Assembly: GCF_900108035.1 (NCBI RefSeq)
Contig: NZ_FNVS01000002.1
Span: 186,001-250,000, forward strand
DNA: 64,000 nt
From: Parabacteroides chinchillae
GTDB lineage: Bacteria > Bacteroidota > Bacteroidia > Bacteroidales > Tannerellaceae
Direction: 5' to 3'
This document shows, piece after piece, positions 48,750 to 57,497 of the stretch. Numbering within the stretch: position 1 is the first letter of the stretch; the number at the start of each line of letters is the position of its first letter. The notes beneath the pieces are model-generated. The model saw nothing but the letters and a program-made list of their open reading frames with translations, was not told the DNA's origin and made no database searches. A program made the translations under genes and the position numbers.

Positions 48750-50162
48750 TTGGCAAGAAATAAGAAACAGTTACCCTTGCTGGAAAAGGTAACAATAACG
48801 GATGTAGCCGCAGAAGGAAAGGCTATTGCAAAGGTAAACGACATGGTAGTATTCATTCCTTTTGTTGCTCCTGGAGACGTTGTAGATATTCAACTTACCC
48901 GTAAAAAACACAGTTATGCCGAAGGGAAAGCTGTATATTTCCATGAATATTCTCCTAACCGGACAGAACCTTTCTGTGAACATTTCGGTGTATGTGGCGG
49001 CTGTAAATGGCAACATCTTCCTTATAAAGAACAACTTAAATATAAGCATAAACAAGTTATAGACAATTTAACACGTATCGGAAAAATAGAAATGGAAGAA
49101 ATCCTTCCTATCCTGGGTTCCGAAAACACCACTTTCTACCGCAACAAATTGGAGTTTACTTTTTCCAATAAGAAATGGTTAACTGAAGAAGAAGTAAAGT
49201 CCGGTGCTACATTTGAATGTATGAACGGTGTCGGATTCCATATTCCGGGAATGTTCGATAAGGTGCTGGATATCCATAAATGCTGGTTGCAGGACGATAT
49301 ATCCAACCGTATACGCCTCTGTATTAAAGAATATTGTCTCTCACATGAAGGTTTCCCGTTTTTTGACTTGCGCAACCAGGACGGTTTTGTACGAACTCTC
49401 ATGATCCGTACTGCCTCTACCGGAGATTTGATGGTCGTTCTTTGCTTTTATCACGAAGATGTAGAACATCGCGAAGCATTAATGTCGCATATTGCAGAAC
49501 AATTTCCGGAAATAACTTCGTTATTATATGTAATCAATGAAAAATGTAATGACACCATAACCGACCAGGAAGTACTTGTATTCCGCGGTAGGGATCATAT
49601 TATTGAAGAAATGGAAGGCCTGAAATTTAAAGTTGGCCCGAAGTCGTTCTATCAAACGAACAGCGCTCAGGCTTATAATCTATATAAGATAACCCGCGAG
49701 TTTGCCGGCCTTACCGGTAATGAAATGGTATACGATCTTTATACCGGCACTGGAACCATCGCAAACTTCATCTCTCGTCAGGCAAAAAAGGTGATCGGTA
49801 TAGAATACGTACCTGAAGCTATAGAAGATGCAAAAGTAAATTCGGCTCTGAATAAGATTGAAAACACATTATTCTACGCCGGCGACATGAAAAATATCCT
49901 TACGCAAGACTTTATAAACCAACACGGACGTCCTGATGTTATTATAACAGACCCGCCCCGCGCCGGAATGCATGATGATGTGATCAACACCATTTTGTTT
50001 GCCGAACCGGAGCGAATCGTTTATGTTAGTTGTAATCCGGCAACACAGGCGCGCGACCTAAGTCTGCTTAGCGTAAAATACGCAGTCAAAAAGGTGCAGC
50101 CCGTAGATATGTTCCCTCACACGCACCATGTGGAAAACGTAGTGTTGCTTCAAAAGAAATAA
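48750..50162 (+). CDS. rlmD: 23S rRNA (uracil-5-)-methyltransferase, RlmD/RumA family
   Basis: About 470 residues from TTG 48750 (483 from ATG 48711). TRAM domain (LEKVTITDVAAEGKAIAKV), 4Fe-4S ligands in CEHFGVCGGCKWQ, then the SAM methyltransferase core with YDLYTGTGTIANFI, TDPPRAGMHD and catalytic Cys in SCNPATQARDL. Makes m5U in 23S rRNA. The codons before 48750 encode MYICVAKILNLTT, unlike family N-termini, while LARNKKQLPLLEKV fits, and a -7 box covers the upstream ATG. Hence the TTG start. Confidence 0.92.
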   Translation: MARNKKQLPLLEKVTITDVAAEGKAIAKVNDMVVFIPFVAPGDVVDIQLTRKKHSYAEGKAVYFHEYSPNRTEPFCEHFGVCGGCKWQHLPYKEQLKYKHKQVIDNLTRIGKIEMEEILPILGSENTTFYRNKLEFTFSNKKWLTEEEVKSGATFECMNGVGFHIPGMFDKVLDIHKCWLQDDISNRIRLCIKEYCLSHEGFPFFDLRNQDGFVRTLMIRTASTGDLMVVLCFYHEDVEHREALMSHIAEQFPEITSLLYVINEKCNDTITDQEVLVFRGRDHIIEEMEGLKFKVGPKSFYQTNSAQAYNLYKITREFAGLTGNEMVYDLYTGTGTIANFISRQAKKVIGIEYVPEAIEDAKVNSALNKIENTLFYAGDMKNILTQDFINQHGRPDVIITDPPRAGMHDDVINTILFAEPERIVYVSCNPATQARDLSLLSVKYAVKKVQPVDMFPHTHHVENVVLLQKK

Positions 50163-50173
50163 ACATATATATA

Positions 50174-51568
50174 ATGTATAAAAAATGTATCCCCTTCTTG
50201 CTCTTTTTGTTTCTCTTGGGCAGTTGCTACAGTAACAAACAAGGGAAAGAAGAGGATATTGATACACATCCTGTAGATCTGACACAATTAAAAGAAAAAG
50301 GCGAAATCACTGCTGTTACTCTGTATAGTTCTACTTCCTATTTCCAATACAAGATGCAACCTATGGGTTACGAATATGATCTTATCAATGATTTCGCCAA
50401 ATCCGAAGGTTTAAAACTCAATATCAAAGTTGCCGAAAATGCTACCCGGTTAATAGAAATGCTTGAGGCCGGCGAAGCTGATGTTGTAGCCTATCCCATC
50501 CAAATAACCAACAAACTAAAACAAGAAGTACTTTTCTGCGGACGCGAAGAACAATCCAGCCAAGTCCTGGTGCAACGAGCCAATAAAGGCGATACTATAC
50601 TTACCGATGTCACTCAATTGATAGGCAAAGACATTTACGTCAAACCCAATACAAAATATTCCGAACGTCTACATAATCTGGACGTAGAACTTGGTGGCGG
50701 AATAAACATTAAGGATATTGAAAAAGATACAGTCACGACAGAAGACCTTATAGAGATGGTCTCAAAGGGGCAAATCCCCTATACTATCAGCGACGATAAC
50801 ACTGCCCGGCTAAACAAAACTTATTATTGGAATATCAATATAAACCTGAAAGTCAGTTTTATGCAGCGCTCCGCATGGGCTGTACGCAAGAATAGTCCGG
50901 AGTTAGCCAAAGCCATCAATGAATGGGCATCCGACAAATCCGGTTCTTTTACCTTTAAAGCCGTGACCAAACGCTATTTTGAATTAAGCAAAGAACCATT
51001 CAGGGCAGAACTGCCGGAAGTAAAAAACGGACATATTTCTCCATACGACCAATTATTCCGAAAGCATGCCGCCAATATCGGATGGGATTGGCAATTGCTT
51101 GCTTCTATTGCTTATCAGGAATCACGTTTCAATCCATCCGTAGTTTCATGGGCAGGAGCAGAAGGACTTATGGGCATCATGCCAAACACTGCAAAAGCTT
51201 TAGGCGTAACTCCGCACGAATTAAAGAATCCGGAAATAGGCATACGTACCGGGGTAGATTGTTTACGACGGTTCAGACAAGGCTTTTCTAGCATAAAAGA
51301 TCCACAAGAAAAGCTGAAATTCACATTGGCTTCATATAATGCCGGCATCGGTCATGTTTATGATGCCCAACGTTTGGCTGAAAAATATGGCAAAGACCCT
51401 AATAAATGGGACGGTAATGTTGCCGAATATGTCCGGCTGAAAAGCGATCCGCAATATTACAATGATCCGGTTTGCAAACACGGCTATCTTCGTGGTTCGG
51501 AAACCTATAATTACGTACAGGAAGTAATGCAACGGTATAAATACTACAAAGAGAAAACAAATAGCTAG
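50174..51568 (+). CDS. mltF: Membrane-bound lytic transglycosylase MltF
   Basis: 464 residues. Lipoprotein signal ending LLGSCYSN. Residues about 45-275: periplasmic solute-binding-like domain (SBP family 3). Residues about 285-450: SLT/GH23 catalytic domain with catalytic Glu in AYQESRFNPS, plus AEGLMGIMPNTAKALG and LASYNAGIGHV. Cleaves peptidoglycan with 1,6-anhydroMurNAc formation; the binding domain senses cell-wall peptides in homologues. Its TAG overlaps the convergent HATPase gene stop by 3 bp. Confidence 0.95.
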   Translation: MYKKCIPFLLFLFLLGSCYSNKQGKEEDIDTHPVDLTQLKEKGEITAVTLYSSTSYFQYKMQPMGYEYDLINDFAKSEGLKLNIKVAENATRLIEMLEAGEADVVAYPIQITNKLKQEVLFCGREEQSSQVLVQRANKGDTILTDVTQLIGKDIYVKPNTKYSERLHNLDVELGGGINIKDIEKDTVTTEDLIEMVSKGQIPYTISDDNTARLNKTYYWNININLKVSFMQRSAWAVRKNSPELAKAINEWASDKSGSFTFKAVTKRYFELSKEPFRAELPEVKNGHISPYDQLFRKHAANIGWDWQLLASIAYQESRFNPSVVSWAGAEGLMGIMPNTAKALGVTPHELKNPEIGIRTGVDCLRRFRQGFSSIKDPQEKLKFTLASYNAGIGHVYDAQRLAEKYGKDPNKWDGNVAEYVRLKSDPQYYNDPVCKHGYLRGSETYNYVQEVMQRYKYYKEKTNS

Positions 51569-52095
51569 TTACCGCCTATATTTTCACGTATCATATCCTT
51601 TATGAACAGCATCACTTTTGGATGGCTGACAGGCATACCATCCAAAGCTTCTTTTATATCATTCGTACTTAAATCGAAAAACTCTTTTCCTGACTGGTAA
51701 CTAAAACAAATATTCACATCCGGATTTCCGGTAATCAACATAGCCACAGTTGCCGGCAAATCTCCCCACGGAGGACAATCTATATTAGTAGAAATAAAAC
51801 GGGCCGTAACAGTTGTCCCTTTCCCCAATTCGGATATTATTGAAACACTTCCGCCCGTTTGTTCTGCATTTTGTATCAGAAAAGGAAGCCCCAGGCCTAC
51901 CTTTCGGGTAGTTCGTGTGGTATAAAACGGATTAGTCACTCGCGCCAATGTTTCTGCATCCATTCCGCAACCATTATCTTTTACACATATTTCTATGGCG
52001 TCTTTGCTATCAGAAATCAAAAGACCTATTTCGGTTGCACCGGCACGGATGCTATTGGCTGTTATATCGGTTATATGAAAAGAAAGATTATCCAT
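51565..52095 (-). CDS. HATPase-domain protein of the HydS cluster
   Basis: 176 residues, a GHKL ATP-binding domain without dimerisation/phosphorylation domain: N-box HITDITANSIRAGA, G1 DNGCGMD, ATP lid TNPFYTTRTTRKVGLGLPF and G2 ELGKGTTV. The last 70 residues (GDLPATVAMLITGNPDVN) form an unknown small domain. Such stand-alone HATPases accompany HydS-type hydrogenase genes and may act as regulatory kinases or anti-sigma-like factors; partner not known. Last gene of the operon. Confidence 0.85.
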   Translation of the reverse strand: MDNLSFHITDITANSIRAGATEIGLLISDSKDAIEICVKDNGCGMDAETLARVTNPFYTTRTTRKVGLGLPFLIQNAEQTGGSVSIISELGKGTTVTARFISTNIDCPPWGDLPATVAMLITGNPDVNICFSYQSGKEFFDLSTNDIKEALDGMPVSHPKVMLFIKDMIRENIGGN

Positions 52096-52155
52096 TCATT
52101 CTGTTTTAATTATTTTAATCCTCTGCAGAGCAAATGTGTTACCGAAAGAAACAGG

Positions 52156-52917
52156 CTATGCAATCTCATCGGTTTGTCCTGATGCAGACAAACTATAGTC
52201 TTTATCTCCGGCATAAGTTTTCCGTAAATCATTGAAGGTTAAATACTCTGTTTGCCACAAAGAGGGCTTGGTTCCTATTTGTCCGGGATAATGTGCATCC
52301 GAAGCAGAATAGCAAACATATTCATGTAAGTATGAATGCTGATTTAACAAAACCTTAAAACGCAATTTATCATTATATTCGACTGCATTTAAAGAAATGG
52401 CCGGATCAATGAATCCAAGTTGGCTAATCAAGCTAAATGAAGGACGTTCTATATGGGCTGCAACAACAAGACACCTTAAAGCCTTTGCCTTTGCTGTTAT
52501 CTGGTTTATGCTTTGATCAAGTGCGGAAAGAAGAAGATAAGGCATTTCTCCGACGATTTCATCCCGGCGATTTACCCACACCTGGTCGCCGAAACGTTCC
52601 GTATCATTCGGAATTGGCGGCAAATGTAAATCCAAATAATGTTGAAATGCGGCTCTAGCATCCTCCGATGGAAAGAGTATAAGGCAATGTGCTTCTTCGC
52701 GGGTGGTAACTTCCACCCCGGGAAAAACCTTTAAACCCAATTCTTTCCCCAGAGCTTGTACTTCGGGACATTGCAACGTGCTATTATGATCCGTCACGGC
52801 TATAGCATCCAAACCTCGCGAAAGCGCGGTTTCCACAATAACCTGAGGGCTCATATCCAGGCTTCCGCAAGGCGAAAGACAAGTATGAATATGCAAATCT
52901 ACTTTATACCGGTTCAT
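52156..52917 (-). CDS. PHP-domain phosphoesterase
   Basis: 253 residues. PHP metal motifs in order: DLHIHTCLSPCG (7-18), VTDHNSTLQ (41-49), GVEVTTREEAH (about 65-75), VVAAHIERPS (about 150-159) and SASDAHYPGQIGT (about 217-229). Predicted to hydrolyse a small phosphoester such as a nucleotide; target unknown. Frequent member of HydS/DRTGG clusters in anaerobes. Its start overlaps the DRTGG stop by 4 bp, so coupled. Confidence 0.88.
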   Translation of the reverse strand: MNRYKVDLHIHTCLSPCGSLDMSPQVIVETALSRGLDAIAVTDHNSTLQCPEVQALGKELGLKVFPGVEVTTREEAHCLILFPSEDARAAFQHYLDLHLPPIPNDTERFGDQVWVNRRDEIVGEMPYLLLSALDQSINQITAKAKALRCLVVAAHIERPSFSLISQLGFIDPAISLNAVEYNDKLRFKVLLNQHSYLHEYVCYSASDAHYPGQIGTKPSLWQTEYLTFNDLRKTYAGDKDYSLSASGQTDEIA

Positions 52918-53252
52918 TCGTTAAGCAATAATTGATATATTTTTCCGGTTACTTCGAAAGCGGAAAGCGACGTCCCAAGTACGGGGACATCTTCTTCCCT
53001 ACCTTTTTGCAACGTTTCTTCATCAGGAGAAGCTCCGTTTACTATTAAAACAGCCGATATATCTTTCAGGGTAGCAACAGCAAGAATATTCTGGTGTGTC
53101 TGCATGGTTATCCAGATCATGCCTTCGTCTACATGCCCCATCACATCACTAAGCAAGTCGCTGGTATAACCTCCTGTTATTTCTTCTTCGAGGCCTTTTT
53201 CACCACAAAACACAGTCAGGCTTAATTCTTTTACTAACTCATTGACCTTCAT
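52914..53252 (-). CDS. DRTGG-domain protein
   Basis: 112 residues, single DRTGG domain: ITGGYTSDLLSDVMGHVDEG (25-44), WITMQTHQNILAVATL, VLIVNGASPDEE and PVLGTSLSAFEVTGKIYQLL. The family is associated with CBS-PPase and AMP-binding or regulatory roles, but the ligand here is unproven. Overlaps the HydS-like gene by 14 bp. The cluster has a second DRTGG gene at its other end. Confidence 0.85.
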   Translation of the reverse strand: MKVNELVKELSLTVFCGEKGLEEEITGGYTSDLLSDVMGHVDEGMIWITMQTHQNILAVATLKDISAVLIVNGASPDEETLQKGREEDVPVLGTSLSAFEVTGKIYQLLLNE

Positions 53253-54618
53253 ATTTAGCTCCTTTCTTATAACAATCTTTGTTTAAACGATCTTTACCCC
53301 ATGTTTTCTCTACCAAGCGAAAAGCATGCTCCTGATCCAGTTTACCATACTTCTCCATATTACGTTGCATAAAGATACAGTCGCTAAACTGTGCTTCGTG
53401 ACGAACAATATCTTCGGCCAAACTCTGGCAATTGGGACTTCCGCAAGCTCCGCAATCTATCCCTGGCAAAAAACACATTAGCTTACGTACTTGCTCCATC
53501 TTACTCAATATTTCCTCTATCGAACCATTATAAAGCAATTTAGGATTGGGTTTAAGAGGTGGAATGGTAATATGTTGTTTCAGATAAGCCAGCGCTTCTT
53601 TCTGCTCGGCTGCATATATAAGTGGTGCTTTGTCACGCTTCATAGAGCGTTTCATAATACGTTCGGCCGTAAGGAAACGATTAGCGAATGTAAGAACCCC
53701 ACCGGCACAGCTACGATCGCAAGCCCTCAGTTCCAGAAAGTCCACGTTGCGCACTTCTGTGGTTGTCTCCATCCGTTCCAGAAAATCAATTACATTATGT
53801 ATTTCATCTATAGCAAGGCTACGACCGGAGAAGTGTTTTGCTTCACCTCCGGTCTGACTCCAACGCATTTCTTTTTTAGTAAGTGTCGGAGGAAGCTGGC
53901 ATTCGGGTTTATAATCACGCGGACGGTTTTTTAGTATATGATATACCTTATTATATAAGGTGTCCATATTAATTACTCCCTTGATAGTAGATGAATAACC
54001 GTCAGCTCCTTTTAGTGCTGCGATCTTGGCGGCACAAGGGGTAATATAAAACATGCCAATCTCATTGGATGGTATGCCCTGTTCCTCTAAAACTTTATGA
54101 TAATAAGTGGCTGTAGCATTTACTGGAGACTTTACAAGAAGCACGTTATCCACCAAAGCCGGAAACCTAACTTGTATCAAACGTATTATGGCCGGACAAA
54201 AAGAACTGATGACCGGCTTTTCATCAGCATTTTCCATCTGTTGGAGCATCTCACGATATATCATATCGGCAGTGAACTCTACCTGAAAGACATGGGTAAA
54301 GCCTAATTCATATAAAGCACTGAATATCTCCTTTTCGGTTGTATATTTGGAGAATTGCCCTATAAAGACAGACGGAACCAATACAACACGGTTCTTATAA
54401 TCAAAGATACGTTGAAAGTCATCCTGCTCTACATAAATTGCGTCGGTTGGGCAAGCCTTGAGGCATTCGCCACAATCCACACACCAGTTTTTTCGTATAA
54501 TTGCTTTTCCGTCACGAATACGGACAGCACCTGTCGGACACTTCGTCATGCAATGCGTACAACCAATGCATCGCTCATTATCTATTTTAAGTGCATGATA
54601 AAACTTTTCTTCTTCCAT
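53239..54618 (-). CDS. Sensory-type [FeFe]-hydrogenase (HydS-like)
   Basis: 459 residues. Two N-terminal 4Fe-4S motifs (CIGCTHCMTKC; CVDCGECLKAC), an H-cluster domain with altered motifs, and a C-terminal 4Fe-4S-type end GIDCGACGSPNCQ (about 394-406). L1 is SSFCPAI instead of TSCCPGW: the proton-relay Cys is Phe while the cubane ligand Cys stays. L2 is TPCAAK, L3 is CDRSCAGG. All four cubane ligands are therefore conserved but fast proton transfer is not expected. That fits a hydrogen sensor rather than a producer. No PAS domain. Flanked by paired HATPase and DRTGG genes. Confidence 0.88.
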   Translation of the reverse strand: MEEEKFYHALKIDNERCIGCTHCMTKCPTGAVRIRDGKAIIRKNWCVDCGECLKACPTDAIYVEQDDFQRIFDYKNRVVLVPSVFIGQFSKYTTEKEIFSALYELGFTHVFQVEFTADMIYREMLQQMENADEKPVISSFCPAIIRLIQVRFPALVDNVLLVKSPVNATATYYHKVLEEQGIPSNEIGMFYITPCAAKIAALKGADGYSSTIKGVINMDTLYNKVYHILKNRPRDYKPECQLPPTLTKKEMRWSQTGGEAKHFSGRSLAIDEIHNVIDFLERMETTTEVRNVDFLELRACDRSCAGGVLTFANRFLTAERIMKRSMKRDKAPLIYAAEQKEALAYLKQHITIPPLKPNPKLLYNGSIEEILSKMEQVRKLMCFLPGIDCGACGSPNCQSLAEDIVRHEAQFSDCIFMQRNMEKYGKLDQEHAFRLVEKTWGKDRLNKDCYKKGAKYEGQ

Positions 54619-54637
54619 TTGGGTAAACCTCCTTTCT

Positions 54638-55051
54638 TCAGCCGAAATGTGTAACCATACGTACAGTCGTTCCCCGACCGACTTTACTATCTATTATCAA
54701 CTCATCTACATTCTTCTTCATATTAGGCAATCCCATACCTGCACCAAAGCCCATTTCCCGAACAGCAGAAGATGCAGTAGAATATCCTTCCTTCATAGCC
54801 AACTCTATATCCGGTATTCCGGGACCTTCATCTTCCAGGGTCAATGTAATCTTATCTGCATCCAGGTCAGCCACAACCGTACCCCGCCATGCGTGGGCAA
54901 CAATATTCACTTCGGCTTCATACAAAGCCACCACCACACGCTTGATAATTTTTGGATCGATAGACAATTGTTTAAGCACTTTCTTTATATTACTTGAAGC
55001 ATATCCTGCTTTGGAAAAATTACCTCCTTCCAGTTCAAATCTAAATTGCAT
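54638..55051 (-). CDS. HATPase (anti-sigma/RsbW-like) protein of the HydS cluster
   Basis: 137 residues from ATG 55051 (the longer frame to 55096 would overlap the DRTGG gene). GHKL domain: N-box ALYEAEVNIVAHAW, G1 DEGPGIPDIELA, GFGAGMGLPNMKKN and G2 VGRGTTVRMVT. Resembles RsbW/SpoIIAB-like kinases. It is the second HATPase of the cluster, 19 bp upstream of the HydS-like gene. Confidence 0.87.
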   Translation of the reverse strand: MQFRFELEGGNFSKAGYASSNIKKVLKQLSIDPKIIKRVVVALYEAEVNIVAHAWRGTVVADLDADKITLTLEDEGPGIPDIELAMKEGYSTASSAVREMGFGAGMGLPNMKKNVDELIIDSKVGRGTTVRMVTHFG

Positions 55052-55067
55052 ACGGCTTTTCTCCTTA

Positions 55068-55412
55068 TCAATAAATAGGCGGAAGTCCACCTGCATATAA
55101 CTCTCCTACCGTATGATACATAGAGTGTCCGGTTTCAAGCAAAACCATATTATTTTCTTCAGCAAGTTGTTTCATTTCCGGAGTAACTTTCTTGCCGCGC
55201 ACAAATAAAATATAGGTTATCTCGGCAACTTCCGCCGTGCGAATCGTTTGCAAATTACAAAGGCCTGTCACCAAAAGAACATCACAACAGTCGAGTGTGA
55301 GCACATCGCTCATTAAGTCGCTTGCAAAGGCACAATCTATCTCGCAAGCCGGTTTATCTGAGCCACACACAATAATCGCTTCGGTAAGTTCCTGTATCCG
55401 TTGAATTTTCAT
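55068..55412 (-). CDS. DRTGG-domain protein (second copy)
   Basis: 114 residues from ATG 55412. DRTGG core: EIDCAFASDLMSDVLTLDCC (about 24-43), VLLVTGLCNLQTIRTAEVAE and VTPEMKQLAEENNM. First gene of the HydS operon. Partner of the DRTGG gene downstream of hydS; the two share fold but differ clearly in sequence. Confidence 0.84.
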   Translation of the reverse strand: MKIQRIQELTEAIIVCGSDKPACEIDCAFASDLMSDVLTLDCCDVLLVTGLCNLQTIRTAEVAEITYILFVRGKKVTPEMKQLAEENNMVLLETGHSMYHTVGELYAGGLPPIY

Positions 55413-55439
55413 AATGCTTATCAAAGGTTATATTCATAG

Positions 55440-55680
55440 TGGCAATGTAAGAAATATTTCGATTAGTTGGGATTGGTACGGTGAAAATCTTATTAATCTT
55501 TTACCTGATGGCGCTCAATAACTACCGTAAACCTGTCCAACCAACCTAAATTATCAATCAACATATAATAAGAAAAGTCTGACATATACTGGTTTTCTTT
55601 TAGAGTACAAAAATATAAATTCTTACCCATTAGGAATCAAATGCTACAACAGACATCATATACAAACCATAAATAATGCT
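55440..55680. other. Gap without a recognised feature
   Basis: AT-rich upstream region of the minus-strand HydS operon. No clear -7/-33 pair and no open frame with coding character was seen. Confidence 0.4.
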
Positions 55681-55688
55681 TATCTTTG
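55681..55688 (+). promoter_or_regulatory. -7 box for the structured RNA/MBOAT transcript
   Basis: TATCTTTG fits TAnnTTTG, just before the first hairpin of the structured leader. No -33 TTTG at the usual distance. Confidence 0.5.
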
Positions 55689-55689
55689 C

Positions 55690-55975
55690 ATTAATTCTGT
55701 AGACTTATAGAGATAAGCCGCTACAGAAGGACATAAATCAGAACGAAGAGCGTTTCTAAAGATATTATTCTTGTCATAGAAAATCCCCAATTTTCGAAGC
55801 CGTACGGGAATAATAACAACAGAAATAGCTCACGCCTGTGGTATATGAACATCTCAGAGATGAGAGGGTTATATCATATCGGCGTGGGACTGTTGTTTAT
55901 TATTTGTACGGTGGGTATGGGGATACCTCTATGACAAATAAGACATAAAGACAGTTCCCACGCTCTTTATTTATA
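55690..55975 (+). ncRNA. Strongly structured RNA with alternative helices, upstream of the MBOAT gene
   Basis: First hairpin: CTGTAG (55697-55702) with CTACAG (55721-55726), enclosing CTTAT-AGAG-ATAAG. Conformer 1: AACAACAG (55815-55822) with CTGTTGTT (55890-55897), then CACGCC (55831-55836) with GGCGTG (55881-55886), capped by TCTCA-GAGA-TGAGA with a GNRA loop (852-865) and ATATGA/TCATAT. Conformer 2: GCGTGGGACTGT (55882-55893) with ACAGTTCCCACGC (55951-55963), nested TTATTTGT/ACAAATAA and GGTAT-GGGG-ATACC, followed by a U-rich run. The two conformers share the same segment and exclude each other. No coding frame. No known riboswitch family matched. Confidence 0.6.
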
Positions 55976-56031
55976 ATACTCTATTAGCTTATCGTCAGGG
56001 AATTGAGATAAGATATGACACAACTCTGCTT

Positions 56032-57489
56032 ATGTTATTCAATTCATTTGAATTCTTTATTTTCCTGCCGCTGGTATTCCTGGGGTATTGGTTTGTGTTC
56101 AAACCGTTAAAATGGCAAAACCTGTTTGTTATCTTTATTAGTTACCTATTCTATGGTTGGTGGGACTGGAGGTTCCTGGTGCTTATTGCTTTCACGTCGT
56201 TATGCAGCTACCTAAGTGGTATTTACCTTGAACGAAACGAAGGTGATCGCAATAAACAGAAATGGATTAGTGCGAGCAATATTACTCTGAACCTCTTTAT
56301 CCTATGCTTGTTTAAGTACTTCAACTTCTTCTCTGAGAATCTGGGGATTCTATTCAAAGCATTCGGAATACAATTGGACTTTGTTACGCTAGATATTCTT
56401 CTACCTGTTGGCATCAGTTTCTATACCTTCCAAGCCTTAAGCTATACAATCGATGTTTATCAACACAAAATAAAAGCGACACATGATCCGATTGCCTTCT
56501 TTGCTTACATCAGCTTTTTCCCCCAATTGGTGGCCGGGCCTATCGAGAGAGCAACGAATCTGCTGCCGCAATTCAACCGTCCCCGTACCTTCGACTACGA
56601 CAAGGCAGTAGACGGTATGCGCCAGATGCTTTGGGGATTCTTTAGGAAAATGGTAGTTGCGGATAATTGTGCCTTATTTGCCAATGGTATTTTCGAGAAT
56701 TACCAGACGATGAGTGGAAGTGCCTTATTCATGGGGGCATTCTTCTTTACAATACAAATTTACGGTGACTTCTCTGGTTATTCGGATATAGCAATCGGTT
56801 GTGCCCGTTTGTTCGGAATCAATTTGATGCAAAATTTTAATTATCCCTACTTCTCAAGAGATATCGCCGAATTCTGGCGCAGGTGGCATATCTCACTTAC
56901 AACCTGGTTCCGCGATTATATCTATATTCCCTTAGGCGGAAGCCGTGCGGGTAAATGGAAAGGATTTCGCAACACAATGATTATCTTTCTAGTTAGCGGC
57001 TTCTGGCATGGCGCAAACTGGACGTTTATTGTCTGGGGAGCTTATCATGCGTTGCTATTCTTACCTCTGCTCCTTTTGGGCAAAAACAGAAAATATAAAA
57101 ATATAATTGCGGAAGGGAAACTATTCCCTTCATTCAAAGAGATAATTCAAATGGCAACAACCTTCCTGTTGGTAGTTATTGGTTGGGTTATATTCAGAGC
57201 AGAAACAATTATGCAAGCCTTTGAGTATTTGAAGGGGATGTGTGATTGGTCGTTATTTACAGTACCCCAAATGCAAGGAATCGGGATAACCCAAACACAA
57301 GCTGCAATTACATTATTATCAATCTTTATCTTATTTATTTTAGAATGGACTTATAGGAATAGACCTTATGGTATAGCGATACTCTTTCCTAACAAAACAT
57401 ACCAAAAATGTATTTATATATTAATAGGTATTATACTTCTTTTATTTAGACAACTTGATCAATCTGCTTTTATTTATTTTCAATTCTAA
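56032..57489 (+). CDS. MBOAT family O-acyltransferase (AlgI/DltB-like)
   Basis: 485 residues, about 10-12 membrane helices. MBOAT motifs: WRRWHISLTTWFRDYIYIPL (about 283-302) and the catalytic His in FLVSGFWHGANWTFIVWG (about 324-341). N-terminal GYWFVFKPLKWQNLF and LPVGISFYTFQALSY are typical of AlgI-type enzymes that move acetyl groups to extracytoplasmic polymers. Followed 8 bp later by an SGNH-like membrane protein, the usual partner that completes transfer. Target polymer (exopolysaccharide, LPS or wall) not known. Confidence 0.93.
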   Translation: MLFNSFEFFIFLPLVFLGYWFVFKPLKWQNLFVIFISYLFYGWWDWRFLVLIAFTSLCSYLSGIYLERNEGDRNKQKWISASNITLNLFILCLFKYFNFFSENLGILFKAFGIQLDFVTLDILLPVGISFYTFQALSYTIDVYQHKIKATHDPIAFFAYISFFPQLVAGPIERATNLLPQFNRPRTFDYDKAVDGMRQMLWGFFRKMVVADNCALFANGIFENYQTMSGSALFMGAFFFTIQIYGDFSGYSDIAIGCARLFGINLMQNFNYPYFSRDIAEFWRRWHISLTTWFRDYIYIPLGGSRAGKWKGFRNTMIIFLVSGFWHGANWTFIVWGAYHALLFLPLLLLGKNRKYKNIIAEGKLFPSFKEIIQMATTFLLVVIGWVIFRAETIMQAFEYLKGMCDWSLFTVPQMQGIGITQTQAAITLLSIFILFILEWTYRNRPYGIAILFPNKTYQKCIYILIGIILLLFRQLDQSAFIYFQF

Positions 57490-57497
57490 TTTAGCTT

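Noticed and set aside
55690-55975. Known riboswitch (TPP, cobalamin, SAM, c-di-GMP) or tmRNA
   Set aside because: The conserved blocks of these RNAs are absent; reported as unidentified.
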